A stretch of 25,505 nucleotides of DNA from an uncultured Bacillus sp. Lineage in GTDB: Bacteria; Bacillota; Bacilli; Bacillales; Cytobacillaceae. The first letter of the stretch is position 1, and each line of letters begins with the position of its first letter. Below are positions 8,315 through 17,011 of the stretch, one piece after another. The position numbers were made by a program, and so were the translations under genes. The notes below the pieces were generated by a model, which made no database searches, was not told the DNA's origin, and saw only the letters and a program-made list of their open reading frames with translations. The DNA lies in the NCBI GenBank assembly GCA_937894355.1, contig CALCRD010000463.1, forward strand, positions 1 through 25,505, given 5' to 3'.

Positions 8315-8372
8315 TTGAATCTCAGTTTTAAACAGATTGTTTTTAAAATGATAAATTGAGGTGTTAAAAGTA

Positions 8373-8810
8373 ATGTGCCCAGAATGTTATGTTGATACAA
8401 GTAGAATAACCCCATTACTTAATCCTCTAGATTGTTTGGAAAATCATGCTCAGTATATTTGCGGAACTTGCGGACGTTGTATCTGTATAGAACATGATGC
8501 ACAGAGAGGTCTACAAAGGTGGAATTTTCCATTTAAGTCATTAGATATTGCAAAACTCTATCTAAGAACTGCTGATTATACCATGAAAAAATCATGTGGT
8601 ATTTATGAGATAAAGAATAGTAAGGGTAGAGTTTCTTATAAAATTTTTGCGGAAATTGAGGACTTACATTCTTTTTTGCAAAAGAATAAGGATAAATATT
8701 GCGATAAAATGGCTTCTGTTTTTTCTATTGAGAAATATCAAGAATACCCCGACACAGAAGTACGGAAATTAACTTCTGATGAAATAAAAAAATATATGTC
8801 TGAGCGTTAA
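8373..8810 (+). CDS. Cysteine-rich, probably zinc-binding protein of unknown function
   Basis: A 145-residue protein beginning MCPECYVDTSRITPLLNP and containing a second cysteine cluster CGTCGRCIC (about 31-39). C2/C5 plus the second cluster suggest one or two structural zinc sites. The rest is charged and soluble (RRWNFPFKS-like core, then LTSDEIKKYMSE). I recognise it only as a conserved hypothetical of Firmicutes. ATG at 8373 is chosen because GAGGTG (8359-8363 region) lies nine bases upstream; a GTG at 8361 would overlap that site. Confidence 0.65.
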   Translation: MCPECYVDTSRITPLLNPLDCLENHAQYICGTCGRCICIEHDAQRGLQRWNFPFKSLDIAKLYLRTADYTMKKSCGIYEIKNSKGRVSYKIFAEIEDLHSFLQKNKDKYCDKMASVFSIEKYQEYPDTEVRKLTSDEIKKYMSER

Positions 8811-8937
8811 ATGTCTGACTATCTGCTAGTTATATAAATATTCGCATTGATAAATTGATGCTTATATTTATGACACAGTCATTCTAAGAGCTATCTAAGC
8901 AGATAACCGAAAATTTGAAGGTGAATCGATTAACCAC

Positions 8938-9442
8938 CTGATCCTTGTAAAACCAGCGATAGAGCTTAAAGATAAAGCTTTAGAATAAAAAGGAACATTA
9001 AAAATTTGGGGAAACACAATTATACGGCAGTGCTTTCTTAGATAAAAGGGACTACAAAGATTGGCTTAGATTAATTGATGATAATTCTTGTAAGGAAACT
9101 GTACATTCTGATTGGGTGGTATCAAGTACATTTTTTGTGTGTTATAAAGCAGATAAAAAAATTATTGGGATGGCTAATATACACCATACTTTGAATGACT
9201 TTTTGCTTGATTATGGCCGGCATATTGGTTTTGGTGTACATCCACTAGAACAGAGAAAAGGATATGCAACGCAAATATTAAATATGGCTCTTGAATATGC
9301 AAAAAAGCTTAGTTTAGCCAAGTTATGCTAGCTTACTACAAGGAAAATGAAGCCTCCAGAAGAACCATTCTGAAAGGTGGAGGGACAACTAGAAAAAGAG
9401 TTTGTATTTACCAATGGAAAATATGTGCTTACTTGGGAATGA
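8938..9442 (+). pseudogene. Frameshifted GNAT-family N-acetyltransferase
   Basis: Three frames together rebuild one GNAT protein. The N-terminal piece is LILVKPAIELKDKALE (8938-8985), then a stop. The central piece runs from GETQLYGSAFLDKRDYKDWL to a TAG near 9329 and includes the acetyl-CoA-binding run EQRKGYATQILNMALEYAKK. The C-terminal piece is YYKENEASRRTILKGGG, then, after another shift, GQLEKEFVFTNGKYVLTWE ending at 9442. The spliced product has the length (about 170 residues) and order of an intact member. At least three lesions make it non-functional. A 71-codon frame at 9116-9331 is only the central piece. Confidence 0.8.
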
Positions 9443-9778
9443 ATTCCATTTTATCGGTTTGATTAATAGAACAACCTCAGTCTAAACCTAAAATTTTTAG
9501 TTTTTATACCAATAAAAGCAGTATGTTCCCCCAATTACATACTTCCATTAGAATAGAGGTATTTTTTTCAATGCAGATTCAAAGTTTTATTAAGCAGGTA
9601 GTTATTTGGAGTAATCTTATTCATCAGATCATCCACTAATTGCTTTGTAAAAGAATTAAGACCAAAAATCAAATTGTTTAATTCCAATATGCCAGAGTAG
9701 AAGTATTTGCCATTTATAAGAAATGTTTTGCAATAGAAGTACAAAAAGTAAAAGTGAAAGAGAGAAAGGAAGCGGCCC
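9443..9778. other. Intergenic stretch, no gene recognised
   Basis: AT-rich DNA between the GNAT relic and the TIM-barrel gene. Open frames here lack start signals and coding character. GAAAGGAAG 4-12 bases before 9779 is the downstream gene's ribosome binding site. Confidence 0.4.
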
Positions 9779-10558
9779 ATGTTTACAATTTATGATGGGT
9801 TCAGTAACGAATTGTCCTTACAAGAACGCTACCGCTTAATACAGCAAGCAGGATTTGCCGGTGTAGTGTTGTGGTGGGGTGAGGATTTTGGTCGTATTGA
9901 TTATCGTAGCGCCCCAAAATTAGCACGACAAGCTGGGTTATTTATTGAAAATATACATACACCTTTTGAAGGTATTAACAATCTCTGGTTGGACAATCTT
10001 GATGGAAACGCTTTAACTGAGCATCTTTTAGAGTGCTTGATTGATTGTGGTGATTTTAAAATTCCAGTGATGGTAATGCACCTATCAGGTGGAGAAAATC
10101 CTCCGGCGTTTAATAAACTTGGACTTAATAGGATTAAACGTATTGTTGAAAAAGCTGAACAATGCGGTATAAAAGTTGCTCTGGAAAACACGCGAAAGAC
10201 CGAATATCTAAGGTTTGTTTTGGATCAGATTGATTCACCTTACTTAGGGTTTTGCTATGATAGTGGACATCATAAATGTCGAACTCCAAACGATGATCTA
10301 TTGTTTCTGTATGGTTCTCGACTGATGTCGTTACATCTTCATGATAATGATGGTACTGATGATGAGCACCGATTACCCTTTGACGGTAAGATTGATTGGT
10401 CGGAGACCATGCGAAAAATTGCAAAAACAGGTTATCAAGGTGCAATTGCGTTAGAAGTTGCTAATCTAGGTTATGAAGATTTGAAGGTAGAGGAGTTTTT
10501 GCAGGAAACATTTGAACGGGCAAAGAGGTTGGAGAATTTAAGAAGGCAAATATTATAA
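9779..10558 (+). CDS. Sugar phosphate isomerase/epimerase-like TIM-barrel protein
   Basis: A 259-residue xylose-isomerase-like TIM barrel (AP endonuclease 2 superfamily). Predicted metal ligands are E136 (VALEN), D161/H164 (CYDSGHH), H186 or H188 (SLHLHDN) and E226 (ALEV); H60 (NIHTPFEG) and H101 (MHLSGG) line the barrel mouth. The family includes sugar isomerases, epimerases, inosose dehydratases and endonuclease IV; the length and HLHDN and ALEV motifs favour a sugar-type enzyme. Substrate unknown. It is 229 bases upstream of a PHP phosphoesterase on the same strand; a functional link is possible but unproven. Confidence 0.8.
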   Translation: MFTIYDGFSNELSLQERYRLIQQAGFAGVVLWWGEDFGRIDYRSAPKLARQAGLFIENIHTPFEGINNLWLDNLDGNALTEHLLECLIDCGDFKIPVMVMHLSGGENPPAFNKLGLNRIKRIVEKAEQCGIKVALENTRKTEYLRFVLDQIDSPYLGFCYDSGHHKCRTPNDDLLFLYGSRLMSLHLHDNDGTDDEHRLPFDGKIDWSETMRKIAKTGYQGAIALEVANLGYEDLKVEEFLQETFERAKRLENLRRQIL

Positions 10559-10787
10559 TCACAATACTACAAACTAGCTTGGATGGTTATTTCTGTTTTT
10601 TCTCCAGACAAGAGGTCAACCATTGTGCTAGAAAAAAGAGATGGTTTAAAATATTAACGATTAAATATTACCAAATGGTTTCACTAACCCTATTAATAAA
10701 TGCGTTAACTTATTGGACCAATCACGGGGAGTGGACAACAAACTGTGCTTTAAGGAAAAGATATAAGATGATTGGAGATAGAAAAAA

Positions 10788-11570
10788 GTGCTTGATTGCC
10801 ATATACATCTTGAGCGTGGCGACTACACCCTCGAATGGATAAAACGCTTTGTGACAACAGCGATAGATAGAGATCTTTCTGAAATTTGGTTGTTGGAGCA
10901 TTGCTACCGTTTTGTAGAATTTATACCGATGTATGATAACGTTTGTGCTTTTAGCGATTATATTAATAAGTGGTTTAAAAAGAAGAGCGGTGTTTTAAGG
11001 CTTGATGACTATTTGCGGTTAATTGAAAAAGTACTAAACCAAGCTTGGGACATAAATATCAAGTTTGGTTTAGAGATATGTTATTTCAAACAGTTTGAAG
11101 AGATTGTATACAATATAACCAAAGATAAGGGTTTGGATTTTCTATTAGGCAGCGTTCACTTCATAGACGATTTTGCCTATGACCACAAGCCTGAACATTG
11201 GGACGGAGTGGATGTAGATTCGACATATAAGAGATATTTTGAGACAAGTATTGATTTGGCTGATAGTGGTCTTTATAGTGGCATAGCTCATCCAGATTGT
11301 ATAAAGCTGTTTGGACACCAACCTTCATTTTCTTTATTGGAGTATTACAATAGCTTAGCCACTTCTCTGGCTAAGAACAATATGTATGCCGAAGAAAGCA
11401 GTGGTAGTTATCGTCGTTGCCCAACTACCTCTGAATTAGGGATGAATAGGGATTTAATTAAAGCAATGAAGAAATACAATGTAAAAATCCAAACTGCTTC
11501 TGATGCTCATTCTCCAGAGGATGTTGGGCTTTATATCGCTGAGCTTGAACAAATTTTGAAAGATAACTAA
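10788..11570 (+). CDS. PHP-domain phosphoesterase (histidinol-phosphatase-like)
   Basis: A 260-residue PHP-fold metal-dependent phosphoesterase. The tri-metal ligands are visible: H5 and H7 (DCHIHLE), H38 (LLEHCYRF), E96 (GLEICYF), H124 (GSVHFID), H168 (GIAHPD), D239 and H241 (SDAHSPEDVG). The EHCYRF and SVHF motifs are those of the HisJ-like branch. With no histidine-biosynthesis genes nearby, the physiological substrate may be another phosphate ester. The start is GTG at 10788 with GGAGA 10 bases upstream; it puts the first metal motif at residue 5, as usual. Confidence 0.82.
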   Translation: MLDCHIHLERGDYTLEWIKRFVTTAIDRDLSEIWLLEHCYRFVEFIPMYDNVCAFSDYINKWFKKKSGVLRLDDYLRLIEKVLNQAWDINIKFGLEICYFKQFEEIVYNITKDKGLDFLLGSVHFIDDFAYDHKPEHWDGVDVDSTYKRYFETSIDLADSGLYSGIAHPDCIKLFGHQPSFSLLEYYNSLATSLAKNNMYAEESSGSYRRCPTTSELGMNRDLIKAMKKYNVKIQTASDAHSPEDVGLYIAELEQILKDN

Positions 11571-11706
11571 TAATCTCTTTCAATCTATGGTGTATGTTTA
11601 ATATAAGATAAAGATTAGCTTCTTTGCCTTTAGGATTTAATAAAGGTTCGGGTTATTTATATTATGGGCGTTGAATAATGCTTGTAAAGTGTTGAAGAGT
11701 GGAAAT

Positions 11707-11906
11707 ATGGAAAAATTCGAATACAAAACATTGTTTACTAATGCCAAAGGAGTATTTAAAAAGTTGACCAAAACAAGTTTCATAGTGAGTTGAATGAATT
11801 GGGAGTATAGGTACGGGAGCAAGTGAATACAGTTACTGCTACTCAAAGCTATGGCAGCACATGATGGATCATCTCAATATTTATACGTAAAATAAGTAGT
11901 ATGTAA
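11707..11906 (+). pseudogene. Decayed DUF4177-like small protein
   Basis: A frame starting at ATG 11707 (MEKFEYKTLFTNAKGVFKKL) shifts near 11770 into NKFHSELNELGV, a TAG, then NTVTATQSYGST, a TGA, then WIISIFIRK. Joined, it has the N-terminal EYKTL strand, the LNELG helix and the closing WIISIF strand of DUF4177-type small proteins of about 60 residues. One frameshift and two in-frame stops make it a pseudogene. It lies just left of the insertion sequence. Confidence 0.65.
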
Positions 11907-11964
11907 AATTAATAATGCTGTTGAGTTATGTAAAAAAAGTGAATAGTTTATTAAACACTTTGCT

Positions 11965-11970
11965 ATACAA
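11965..11970 (+). repeat. Left copy of 6-bp target-site duplication (ATACAA)
   Basis: ATACAA directly precedes the left IS end and recurs at 13738-13743 directly after the right end. A 5-6 bp duplication is what IS1634-family elements are known to produce. Confidence 0.8.
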
Positions 11971-12032
11971 CCTGAAGTCCTGCAAACTCATAACGAGCCC
12001 TTAATATAAAACAACCTCAAACCATTGAAAAG

Positions 12033-12055
12033 ATTGGCTTAATGCCAATTTTTTT
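12033..12055 (+). terminator. Terminator at the left end of the IS
   Basis: ATTGGC-ttaat-GCCAAT is followed by a seven-T run. Placed between the IS end and the transposase gene, it would stop transcripts entering from outside, a known way of limiting impinging transposase expression. Confidence 0.7.
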
Positions 12056-12109
12056 CTTGCATTTGCCATCGTTATGTGTTAAATTATACATAACGAGGAG
12101 ATGAAAACT

Positions 12110-13720
12110 TTGGCAGCCATTGTGTACCAAAAAGACAAAAGATCAGGGATTACATATGCCTATGAGTCTGTTTCCTATTGGGATAAGGAAAAGCAACAAT
12201 CTCGAGCTAAACGGACGCTTATCGGACGTGTCGATGCTGAAACTGGTGAGATCATTCCGACAGATGGTAGAGGCCGCAAGAAGAAAGAAGAGTCTGTAGC
12301 ACCAAAGAGAGGTCCTGTCCCTTCTGTTAAAACCTCAAGATCATTTTATGGAGCAACTTATCTACTGGATGCTATTGGTGAAAAGTTAGGTATTACCAAG
12401 GACTTAAAACAGTGTTTTCCAGATACATATCAACAAATTCAATCGCTTGTGTATTTTCTGGTTCTTGAGGATAAAAATCCACTCTATCGATTTGAAAAAT
12501 GGAGTAGCATACATAAGCATCCGTATGGCAAGGACATTCCTTCACAGCGAAGTAGTGAAATCTTCGCTTCAATAACCGAAGATGCAAAGATGAAGTTTTC
12601 CAACTTGCAGGGGAAACGGCGAACAGAAAAAGAATTCTGGGCTTACGAAATCACTTCCATATCCAGCTATTCCGAACAGTTACTGCAAGTACAGTATGGC
12701 AACAACAAGGAAAGCGATCTGCTGCCACAGCTGAACCTAGCACTAGTATTCGGGGAAAAATCCAACCTGCCATTTTATTATCGGAAGCTAGCTGGAAACA
12801 TCCCCGATTCTAAAACGGTTAAGAATTTACTAGCCGAGTTGGATATCCTTGGTTTTTCTAAAGTCAAGCTTGTAATGGATAGAGGTTTTTATAGCGAAGA
12901 CAACATTAATGCCCTCTTTAATGAACACTTAAAATTTCTTATCTCCACTAAAATGTCTCTGTCTTTTATTAGAAAAGAGCTGGAACCCATTTACAAGAAT
13001 TTTCGAACCTTTGAGCACTATAGTGAAAAATACGAGCTATATTACCAAACAGTGCAAATAGAGTGGCTCAACACCAAATATCGCCCATATAAAGGTGACA
13101 CCCTATCAACACCAAGACATATCTATATTCACTATTATTACAACATAGATAAAGCTGCCGAGGATGAAAAAGCTTTTGACCGAAAGTTAATCACCTTACG
13201 TAATGAACTGGAATCAGACAAACGAATCCCCGAAAACGAATCCCTTTACAATAAATACTTCAAGATGAAAACTACACCTAAAAGAGGGACAAAAGTCATC
13301 GTCAACGAAGAAGCTGTCGCTAAAGCAAAATGTTATTACGGGTTCTTTGCTCTTTTGACAAATGAAACGATGGATGCCATTACAGCACTCGAGCTCTATC
13401 GTAATCGAGATATTGTAGAAAAAGCTTTCGGTAACCTTAAGGAAAGACTGAACATGCGTCGCACATTGGCTTCTTCTGAAAAAAGTCTTGATGGTAAGCT
13501 ATTTGTGGAATTTGTGGCACTTATTTATCTTTCTTACATCAAGAAACAAATGGAGGATGCAGACTTGTTCAAAAATTATACATTACAGGGCGTCCTTGAT
13601 AAACTTGATGTAATAGAATGTTTTGAAACACCCGGCCAGGAATTGCGTGTCAGTGAGATTCTCGAAAAACAAAAGGTACTCTACACTAGTTTAGGTATCG
13701 ATCCACCTTCCTCGTTATGA
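12110..13720 (+). CDS. IS1634-family transposase
   Basis: A DDE-type transposase, about 536 residues, reading the full length of the element. The numbering here counts from the in-frame ATG at 12101. The second catalytic Asp is D260 in KLVMDRGFYSE, and the third is E440 in YRNRDIVEKAF. The first expected Asp, in the context YDITSISSYS, is replaced by E183 (AYEITSISSYS). The TTG start at 12110 is preferred because GAGGAG ends at 12100, directly abutting the ATG at 12101 but nine bases before the TTG; it gives an N-terminus MAAIVYQ. An inverted repeat CGTTATGT / ACATAACG (12070-12095) sits just upstream and contains another copy of the terminal-repeat core sequence CATAACGAG. Confidence 0.9.
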   Translation: MAAIVYQKDKRSGITYAYESVSYWDKEKQQSRAKRTLIGRVDAETGEIIPTDGRGRKKKEESVAPKRGPVPSVKTSRSFYGATYLLDAIGEKLGITKDLKQCFPDTYQQIQSLVYFLVLEDKNPLYRFEKWSSIHKHPYGKDIPSQRSSEIFASITEDAKMKFSNLQGKRRTEKEFWAYEITSISSYSEQLLQVQYGNNKESDLLPQLNLALVFGEKSNLPFYYRKLAGNIPDSKTVKNLLAELDILGFSKVKLVMDRGFYSEDNINALFNEHLKFLISTKMSLSFIRKELEPIYKNFRTFEHYSEKYELYYQTVQIEWLNTKYRPYKGDTLSTPRHIYIHYYYNIDKAAEDEKAFDRKLITLRNELESDKRIPENESLYNKYFKMKTTPKRGTKVIVNEEAVAKAKCYYGFFALLTNETMDAITALELYRNRDIVEKAFGNLKERLNMRRTLASSEKSLDGKLFVEFVALIYLSYIKKQMEDADLFKNYTLQGVLDKLDVIECFETPGQELRVSEILEKQKVLYTSLGIDPPSSL

Positions 13721-13737
13721 GTAGATGGGACTCCAGG

Positions 13738-13743
13738 ATACAA
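13738..13743 (+). repeat. Right copy of 6-bp target-site duplication (ATACAA)
   Basis: It directly follows the right IS end and matches 11965-11970. Confidence 0.8.
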
Positions 13744-13888
13744 AACATGGTGGCTTTGAAAATCAAACCCACCGTCAAATTAATTTGTGCTGTTTCACAT
13801 ATAAATCTAGCCACCTTATCCAAGGTTTCATGATTGCACCTTGAAAGGTTGTTTGTTTAATTAAGTTCATTCGAAAACAGTAACTTTA

Positions 13889-14482
13889 TTATTTTGTAGG
13901 GATAGAATAGACAACTAAACCATGTTTTATACAATAAAGATAGAGTTTACCATTTGGTATATTCGGTATACTTACTGCTGCGTTTTGTTCTGGATATAAA
14001 CGATTCAAAAAAACTTTGTCGCTTTTTACATAGGCTGCAAATAAGATATAGTGTTCTTTTGTCATCTCATGTTCAATGGTAATAAAGTAATCTACATCAA
14101 TCGTTTCTATGGTTATAAGAGGAGTATTTTTATCTTGGTGTGGAACAAGCTGTTCTAATTTTCTACCACAACAAAAAATAGCTGAACTGCCTGTACTTAC
14201 GAGTACATTTTTACATGATGGGCAGACATAAAATCGGATTTTATTGATGTTTCCTCGGTCTGGTTGGTTGAAGGTAATTTCCCCTTCCATCATTTGAGCC
14301 ATATCTGCGCCTAAAATTGCTGACAAACCTGCCCATAAAGAAACATCAGGGCACCCTAAACCGCATTCCCATTTAGATACTGTTTTGTTACTGATATTAA
14401 GGGCATGAGCGACATTCTGTTGCGTCAAACCTTTTTCTTTGCGTAATTGGGCAATTAAATGTCCAATTTTCGCACAGTCCAT
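13889..14482 (-). CDS. XRE regulator fused to a desulfoferrodoxin-like domain
   Basis: A 197-residue fusion. Residues 5-62 are an XRE helix-turn-helix (IGHLIAQLRKEKGLTQQNVA ... SNKTVSKWECGLGCPDVS). A desulforedoxin-type zinc/iron ribbon follows: C87-x2-C90 and adjacent C104-C105. The C-terminus is superoxide-reductase-like: H138-EMTKE-H144-YI and C184-x2-H187-GL match iron ligands of desulfoferrodoxin in spacing. The first equatorial His, normally in an EKHxP motif, is Asn here (DKNTP, N119). A metal- or redox-sensing regulator is more likely than an active superoxide reductase (inference). ATG at 14482 is chosen for AAAGGAAG seven bases upstream. It lies 19 bases after the AAA-VWA gene, so it is the last gene of that operon. 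Confidence 0.8.
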   Translation of the reverse strand: MDCAKIGHLIAQLRKEKGLTQQNVAHALNISNKTVSKWECGLGCPDVSLWAGLSAILGADMAQMMEGEITFNQPDRGNINKIRFYVCPSCKNVLVSTGSSAIFCCGRKLEQLVPHQDKNTPLITIETIDVDYFITIEHEMTKEHYILFAAYVKSDKVFLNRLYPEQNAAVSIPNIPNGKLYLYCIKHGLVVYSIPTK

Positions 14483-14501
14483 AGAGTATCTTCCTTTCCA
14501 T

Positions 14502-16547
14502 CTATAGGTATCTGGCAATAACGTGAACCAACTGGGCAGGAAGTTGGTTGAGGTCAGTAATATCTAATGTGTTTTCTTTTCCGTAAATATCACTTATGAT
14601 TATTTTATCCTGTCCGATAGCGGCAGCAAGAAATTGTATACCCTTGCGGCGATATTCCTGCAAGGTATTTTTCATATCTAGAATGGCGGAGTCACCTGTA
14701 TAATCCGGTATCGCTTTGGGTTGTCCGTCACTAAGGCTGATAAAGAGCTTTGTTTTCTGTGAAGCTGTTAATAAACGGTCAGCAACTATTCTAATTGCCA
14801 TACCATCACGATTATTGCTTCTACCTTGAATATTGCTAAGAGAATATTTTTCCTCAGGATCTTTGCTATCAAAATCTACATAAGAGTAAAGTGACATTTG
14901 TTCTAAGTGTGAACGGTCAGCGGTATCACCATAAATCAAGACAGGAATATTGCAAATAGAGCAAAACTCATATAAAGCAATCGCTGCTTGTTTTGCTGCT
15001 TCTATGCGGCCAAAGGCGGACATGGATGCCGATTCGTCTATACGAAGTGCCACAGCCAGGTCCGGGTCTTCCTCTGGGGGACGTTTTCTTGAGAAATAGC
15101 AAAAGTCCTTTGCTGCAAGGCGATCAGCACAAAAGTTTGTGCCATATAACTGTCCAGGGGCAAATTCACTAGCGGTTTCATGCTCTAAGAGAGGCCTTGT
15201 TTTCTGAATTAGTTCGTGAATCACAGGCCTTAGCAGAGAGGCTTGTTTTCTATACTCAATCTGGTTTTCTTCGCTTACTTCAGGACGATGGACAACCAGT
15301 TTAATCAGTTGATGGTTACTATCCTTTACACTTTCACGGGCTTCTTGATTGATCCTTTTTCTAAAGGTTTGTTTTTGCAGCTCGGTAAGATGTTCTGGCT
15401 CTGTTTCATGGTAAATTGGTGTTCCATTCTCACCATTATCACTACTCTGTGTTTTCTCGGTCATATTAGTGGAAGTTTGATCAGAATGCCCCTTACTATC
15501 AGGCGATTTGCGTAAAAGCACTGCATTTGGATCCCTTGATGTTTCTTCGGGGCTACCTTCTTGCCCATCTTCAGCTAAATTGAATTCCATCACATCTGGA
15601 TTTTGATTTTCTTGTCTAGCTGCTAGTTCCTGTTCTAGTTGTTCTAACTGATTCAATAATTTCTTTACGGCTAAAGCTTGTTCCAAAATGGCAATATCAG
15701 CTGGATCAGTCGAAATTTTATAAATCACTTTGTGGTACATAGAAGCTTGTAGAGAAGCTCCACTAGCGACAGCATCAACCCAAAACAGATAAGAACGCAT
15801 GCCTGCCACTCCTTTTAAGGCATTCGCTTTAGCCGTTTCGTCCAGGGTGATAATCATCTCTGCTAGAAGAGACAAGATCTGTTGATTATTGTAGCCTGTT
15901 TTCGCACTAGCTCTGGTCATCATAACTGACTTTGGAGGTAAATCCATTTTTTCAACATGTTGGATTCTATCTCTAAGGGCTTCATTTAATGGGCGACAGC
16001 CATTATAACCTCTATTGGTTGTAATCACTGCAATAAAATCTGGATGGCGATGGACAATGCGGGTTGGAAGATTAATACTGCCATCTGGTTCCAGGGCAGA
16101 ATTCAAAGCCATCAATACGGCAGCATCTCGGATGACAGTAGGTTCCTGGATCTCCAAAAGCCACCCATTTTCATAAGCTCTTACAATTTCCGAGGGATAG
16201 AATTGATAGCTTACTTCATTTGCACTATGTCCGTCCTCCGACAAAACCGGAAGGATGGAACCTAAAATATCGGATTTGTCCATATCAGCAAAACAAGTGA
16301 CTTTGGTATAAGGTAACCCGAAGTCAGCTGAGAGAGCTTTTGCTAGTTGAGTTTTTCCCGAACCTGCATCTCCCTCTAACAGGATATTCGCGATCTTCAT
16401 TTCTTTATTGTGCCAGTTTCGTTTTACTGCAGTACAAATGCGACGCTCCGCTTCGCTTTCGATATGTGATTTTGGTTTTTTCCAGATCAGATTTTTTTCA
16501 GCTTCTGTCAGTTGTCTGTGCGGGGACAGAAGCATTTGGTTCTCCAT
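14502..16547 (-). CDS. MoxR-type AAA+ ATPase fused to a VWA domain
   Basis: A 681-residue two-domain protein. The N-terminal AAA+ module of the MoxR/dynein-related type has Walker A GDAGSGKT (59-66), Walker B-like LLEIQEP (130-136; hydrophobics with E), sensor 1 ITTN (175-178) and arginine-finger candidates in LRDRIQH (191-197). A long acidic, low-complexity linker (about 295-400) leads to a C-terminal von Willebrand A domain with MIDAS D504-E-S506-A-S508 (RIDESASMS) plus GDTADRS and SDGQ loops. Such MoxR-VWA ATPases act as metal-insertion or remodelling chaperones (cobalt/magnesium chelatase CobS/CobT logic). GGAG precedes the ATG by eight bases; the stop of the upstream gene is two bases away. 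Confidence 0.85.
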   Translation of the reverse strand: MENQMLLSPHRQLTEAEKNLIWKKPKSHIESEAERRICTAVKRNWHNKEMKIANILLEGDAGSGKTQLAKALSADFGLPYTKVTCFADMDKSDILGSILPVLSEDGHSANEVSYQFYPSEIVRAYENGWLLEIQEPTVIRDAAVLMALNSALEPDGSINLPTRIVHRHPDFIAVITTNRGYNGCRPLNEALRDRIQHVEKMDLPPKSVMMTRASAKTGYNNQQILSLLAEMIITLDETAKANALKGVAGMRSYLFWVDAVASGASLQASMYHKVIYKISTDPADIAILEQALAVKKLLNQLEQLEQELAARQENQNPDVMEFNLAEDGQEGSPEETSRDPNAVLLRKSPDSKGHSDQTSTNMTEKTQSSDNGENGTPIYHETEPEHLTELQKQTFRKRINQEARESVKDSNHQLIKLVVHRPEVSEENQIEYRKQASLLRPVIHELIQKTRPLLEHETASEFAPGQLYGTNFCADRLAAKDFCYFSRKRPPEEDPDLAVALRIDESASMSAFGRIEAAKQAAIALYEFCSICNIPVLIYGDTADRSHLEQMSLYSYVDFDSKDPEEKYSLSNIQGRSNNRDGMAIRIVADRLLTASQKTKLFISLSDGQPKAIPDYTGDSAILDMKNTLQEYRRKGIQFLAAAIGQDKIIISDIYGKENTLDITDLNQLPAQLVHVIARYL

Positions 16548-16549
16548 TT

Positions 16550-17011
16550 TTAAAACTCCATTTCTGCTAAAATTCGAGCGAGTACCCGCAGGCGCTCTCC
16601 ATATATTTCACCCAAATCATTGAGTGCTTGTGAAAACTGCCGAATATCTTCATTAAGATGAGGATTTCCTAAACATATTGATATGGGCATTACATCACCT
16701 TGAATGCCGATACGTTCTACAGTAAGCTTTTGGGGATCATATAGTAAAGGTAGTCGGTAAGCATCCTCAAAATATAGAAGACTGCGAGCAAGGAAAATCA
16801 TTAAATCAAGTACCTGATGGATTGGTAGTTCTTGGTCCATTTCCAACTGGCCAAATGGGGTTTCTTTCCATATTTGGACTGCAATCGCCATTTTCCTGTT
16901 TTCGTCTAACAGAGGTGCTCCCAAAGTCAATCTTTTTATTTTTGATTGATAAGCATTTCTGCCATCTATGTGGTCATAACTATCTGCGGTTAAGACAATT
17001 TTTTCGTTCAT
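16550..17011 (-). CDS. Conserved protein of unknown function (partner of the AAA-VWA ATPase)
   Basis: A 153-residue soluble protein. Its N-terminus contains YDHIDGRNAYQSKIKRLTLG followed by a strand-rich core (IAVQIWKET) and two helical segments. From memory it resembles the DUF6530 family, which I could not verify. No catalytic motif is obvious. The ATG at 17011 overlaps the stop of the upstream gene as ATGA, and GGAG lies nine bases before it, implying translational coupling; an ATG two codons upstream is possible. Its place between a GIY-YIG-like gene and the ATPase suggests an adaptor or substrate of the ATPase (inference). Confidence 0.65.
   Translation of the reverse strand: MNEKIVLTADSYDHIDGRNAYQSKIKRLTLGAPLLDENRKMAIAVQIWKETPFGQLEMDQELPIHQVLDLMIFLARSLLYFEDAYRLPLLYDPQKLTVERIGIQGDVMPISICLGNPHLNEDIRQFSQALNDLGEIYGERLRVLARILAEMEF

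Larger units (their letters stand above)
11971..13737 (+). mobile_element. Complete IS1634-family insertion sequence
   Basis: A 1,767-bp element with one transposase. The terminal inverted repeats are imperfect (21 of 27 positions). Left 11971-11997 reads CCTG-A-AGTCC, five differing bases, then ACTCATAACGAG. Right 13711-13737 is its inverse, with the same 12-bp ACTCATAACGAG core, AGTCC and CCTG. A 6-bp ATACAA duplication flanks it. The intact ends and duplication suggest a fairly recent insertion. Confidence 0.88.

Noticed and set aside
9568..9780. A minus-strand 70-codon frame in the gap before the TIM-barrel gene
   Set aside because: It is rich in Phe/Tyr/Leu as expected from the complement of A-rich DNA, with no start signals.
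10579..10842. An 87-codon open frame upstream of and overlapping the PHP gene
   Set aside because: It has no ribosome binding site and no family resemblance, and its 3' part overlaps the start of a clear PHP-domain gene in another frame.
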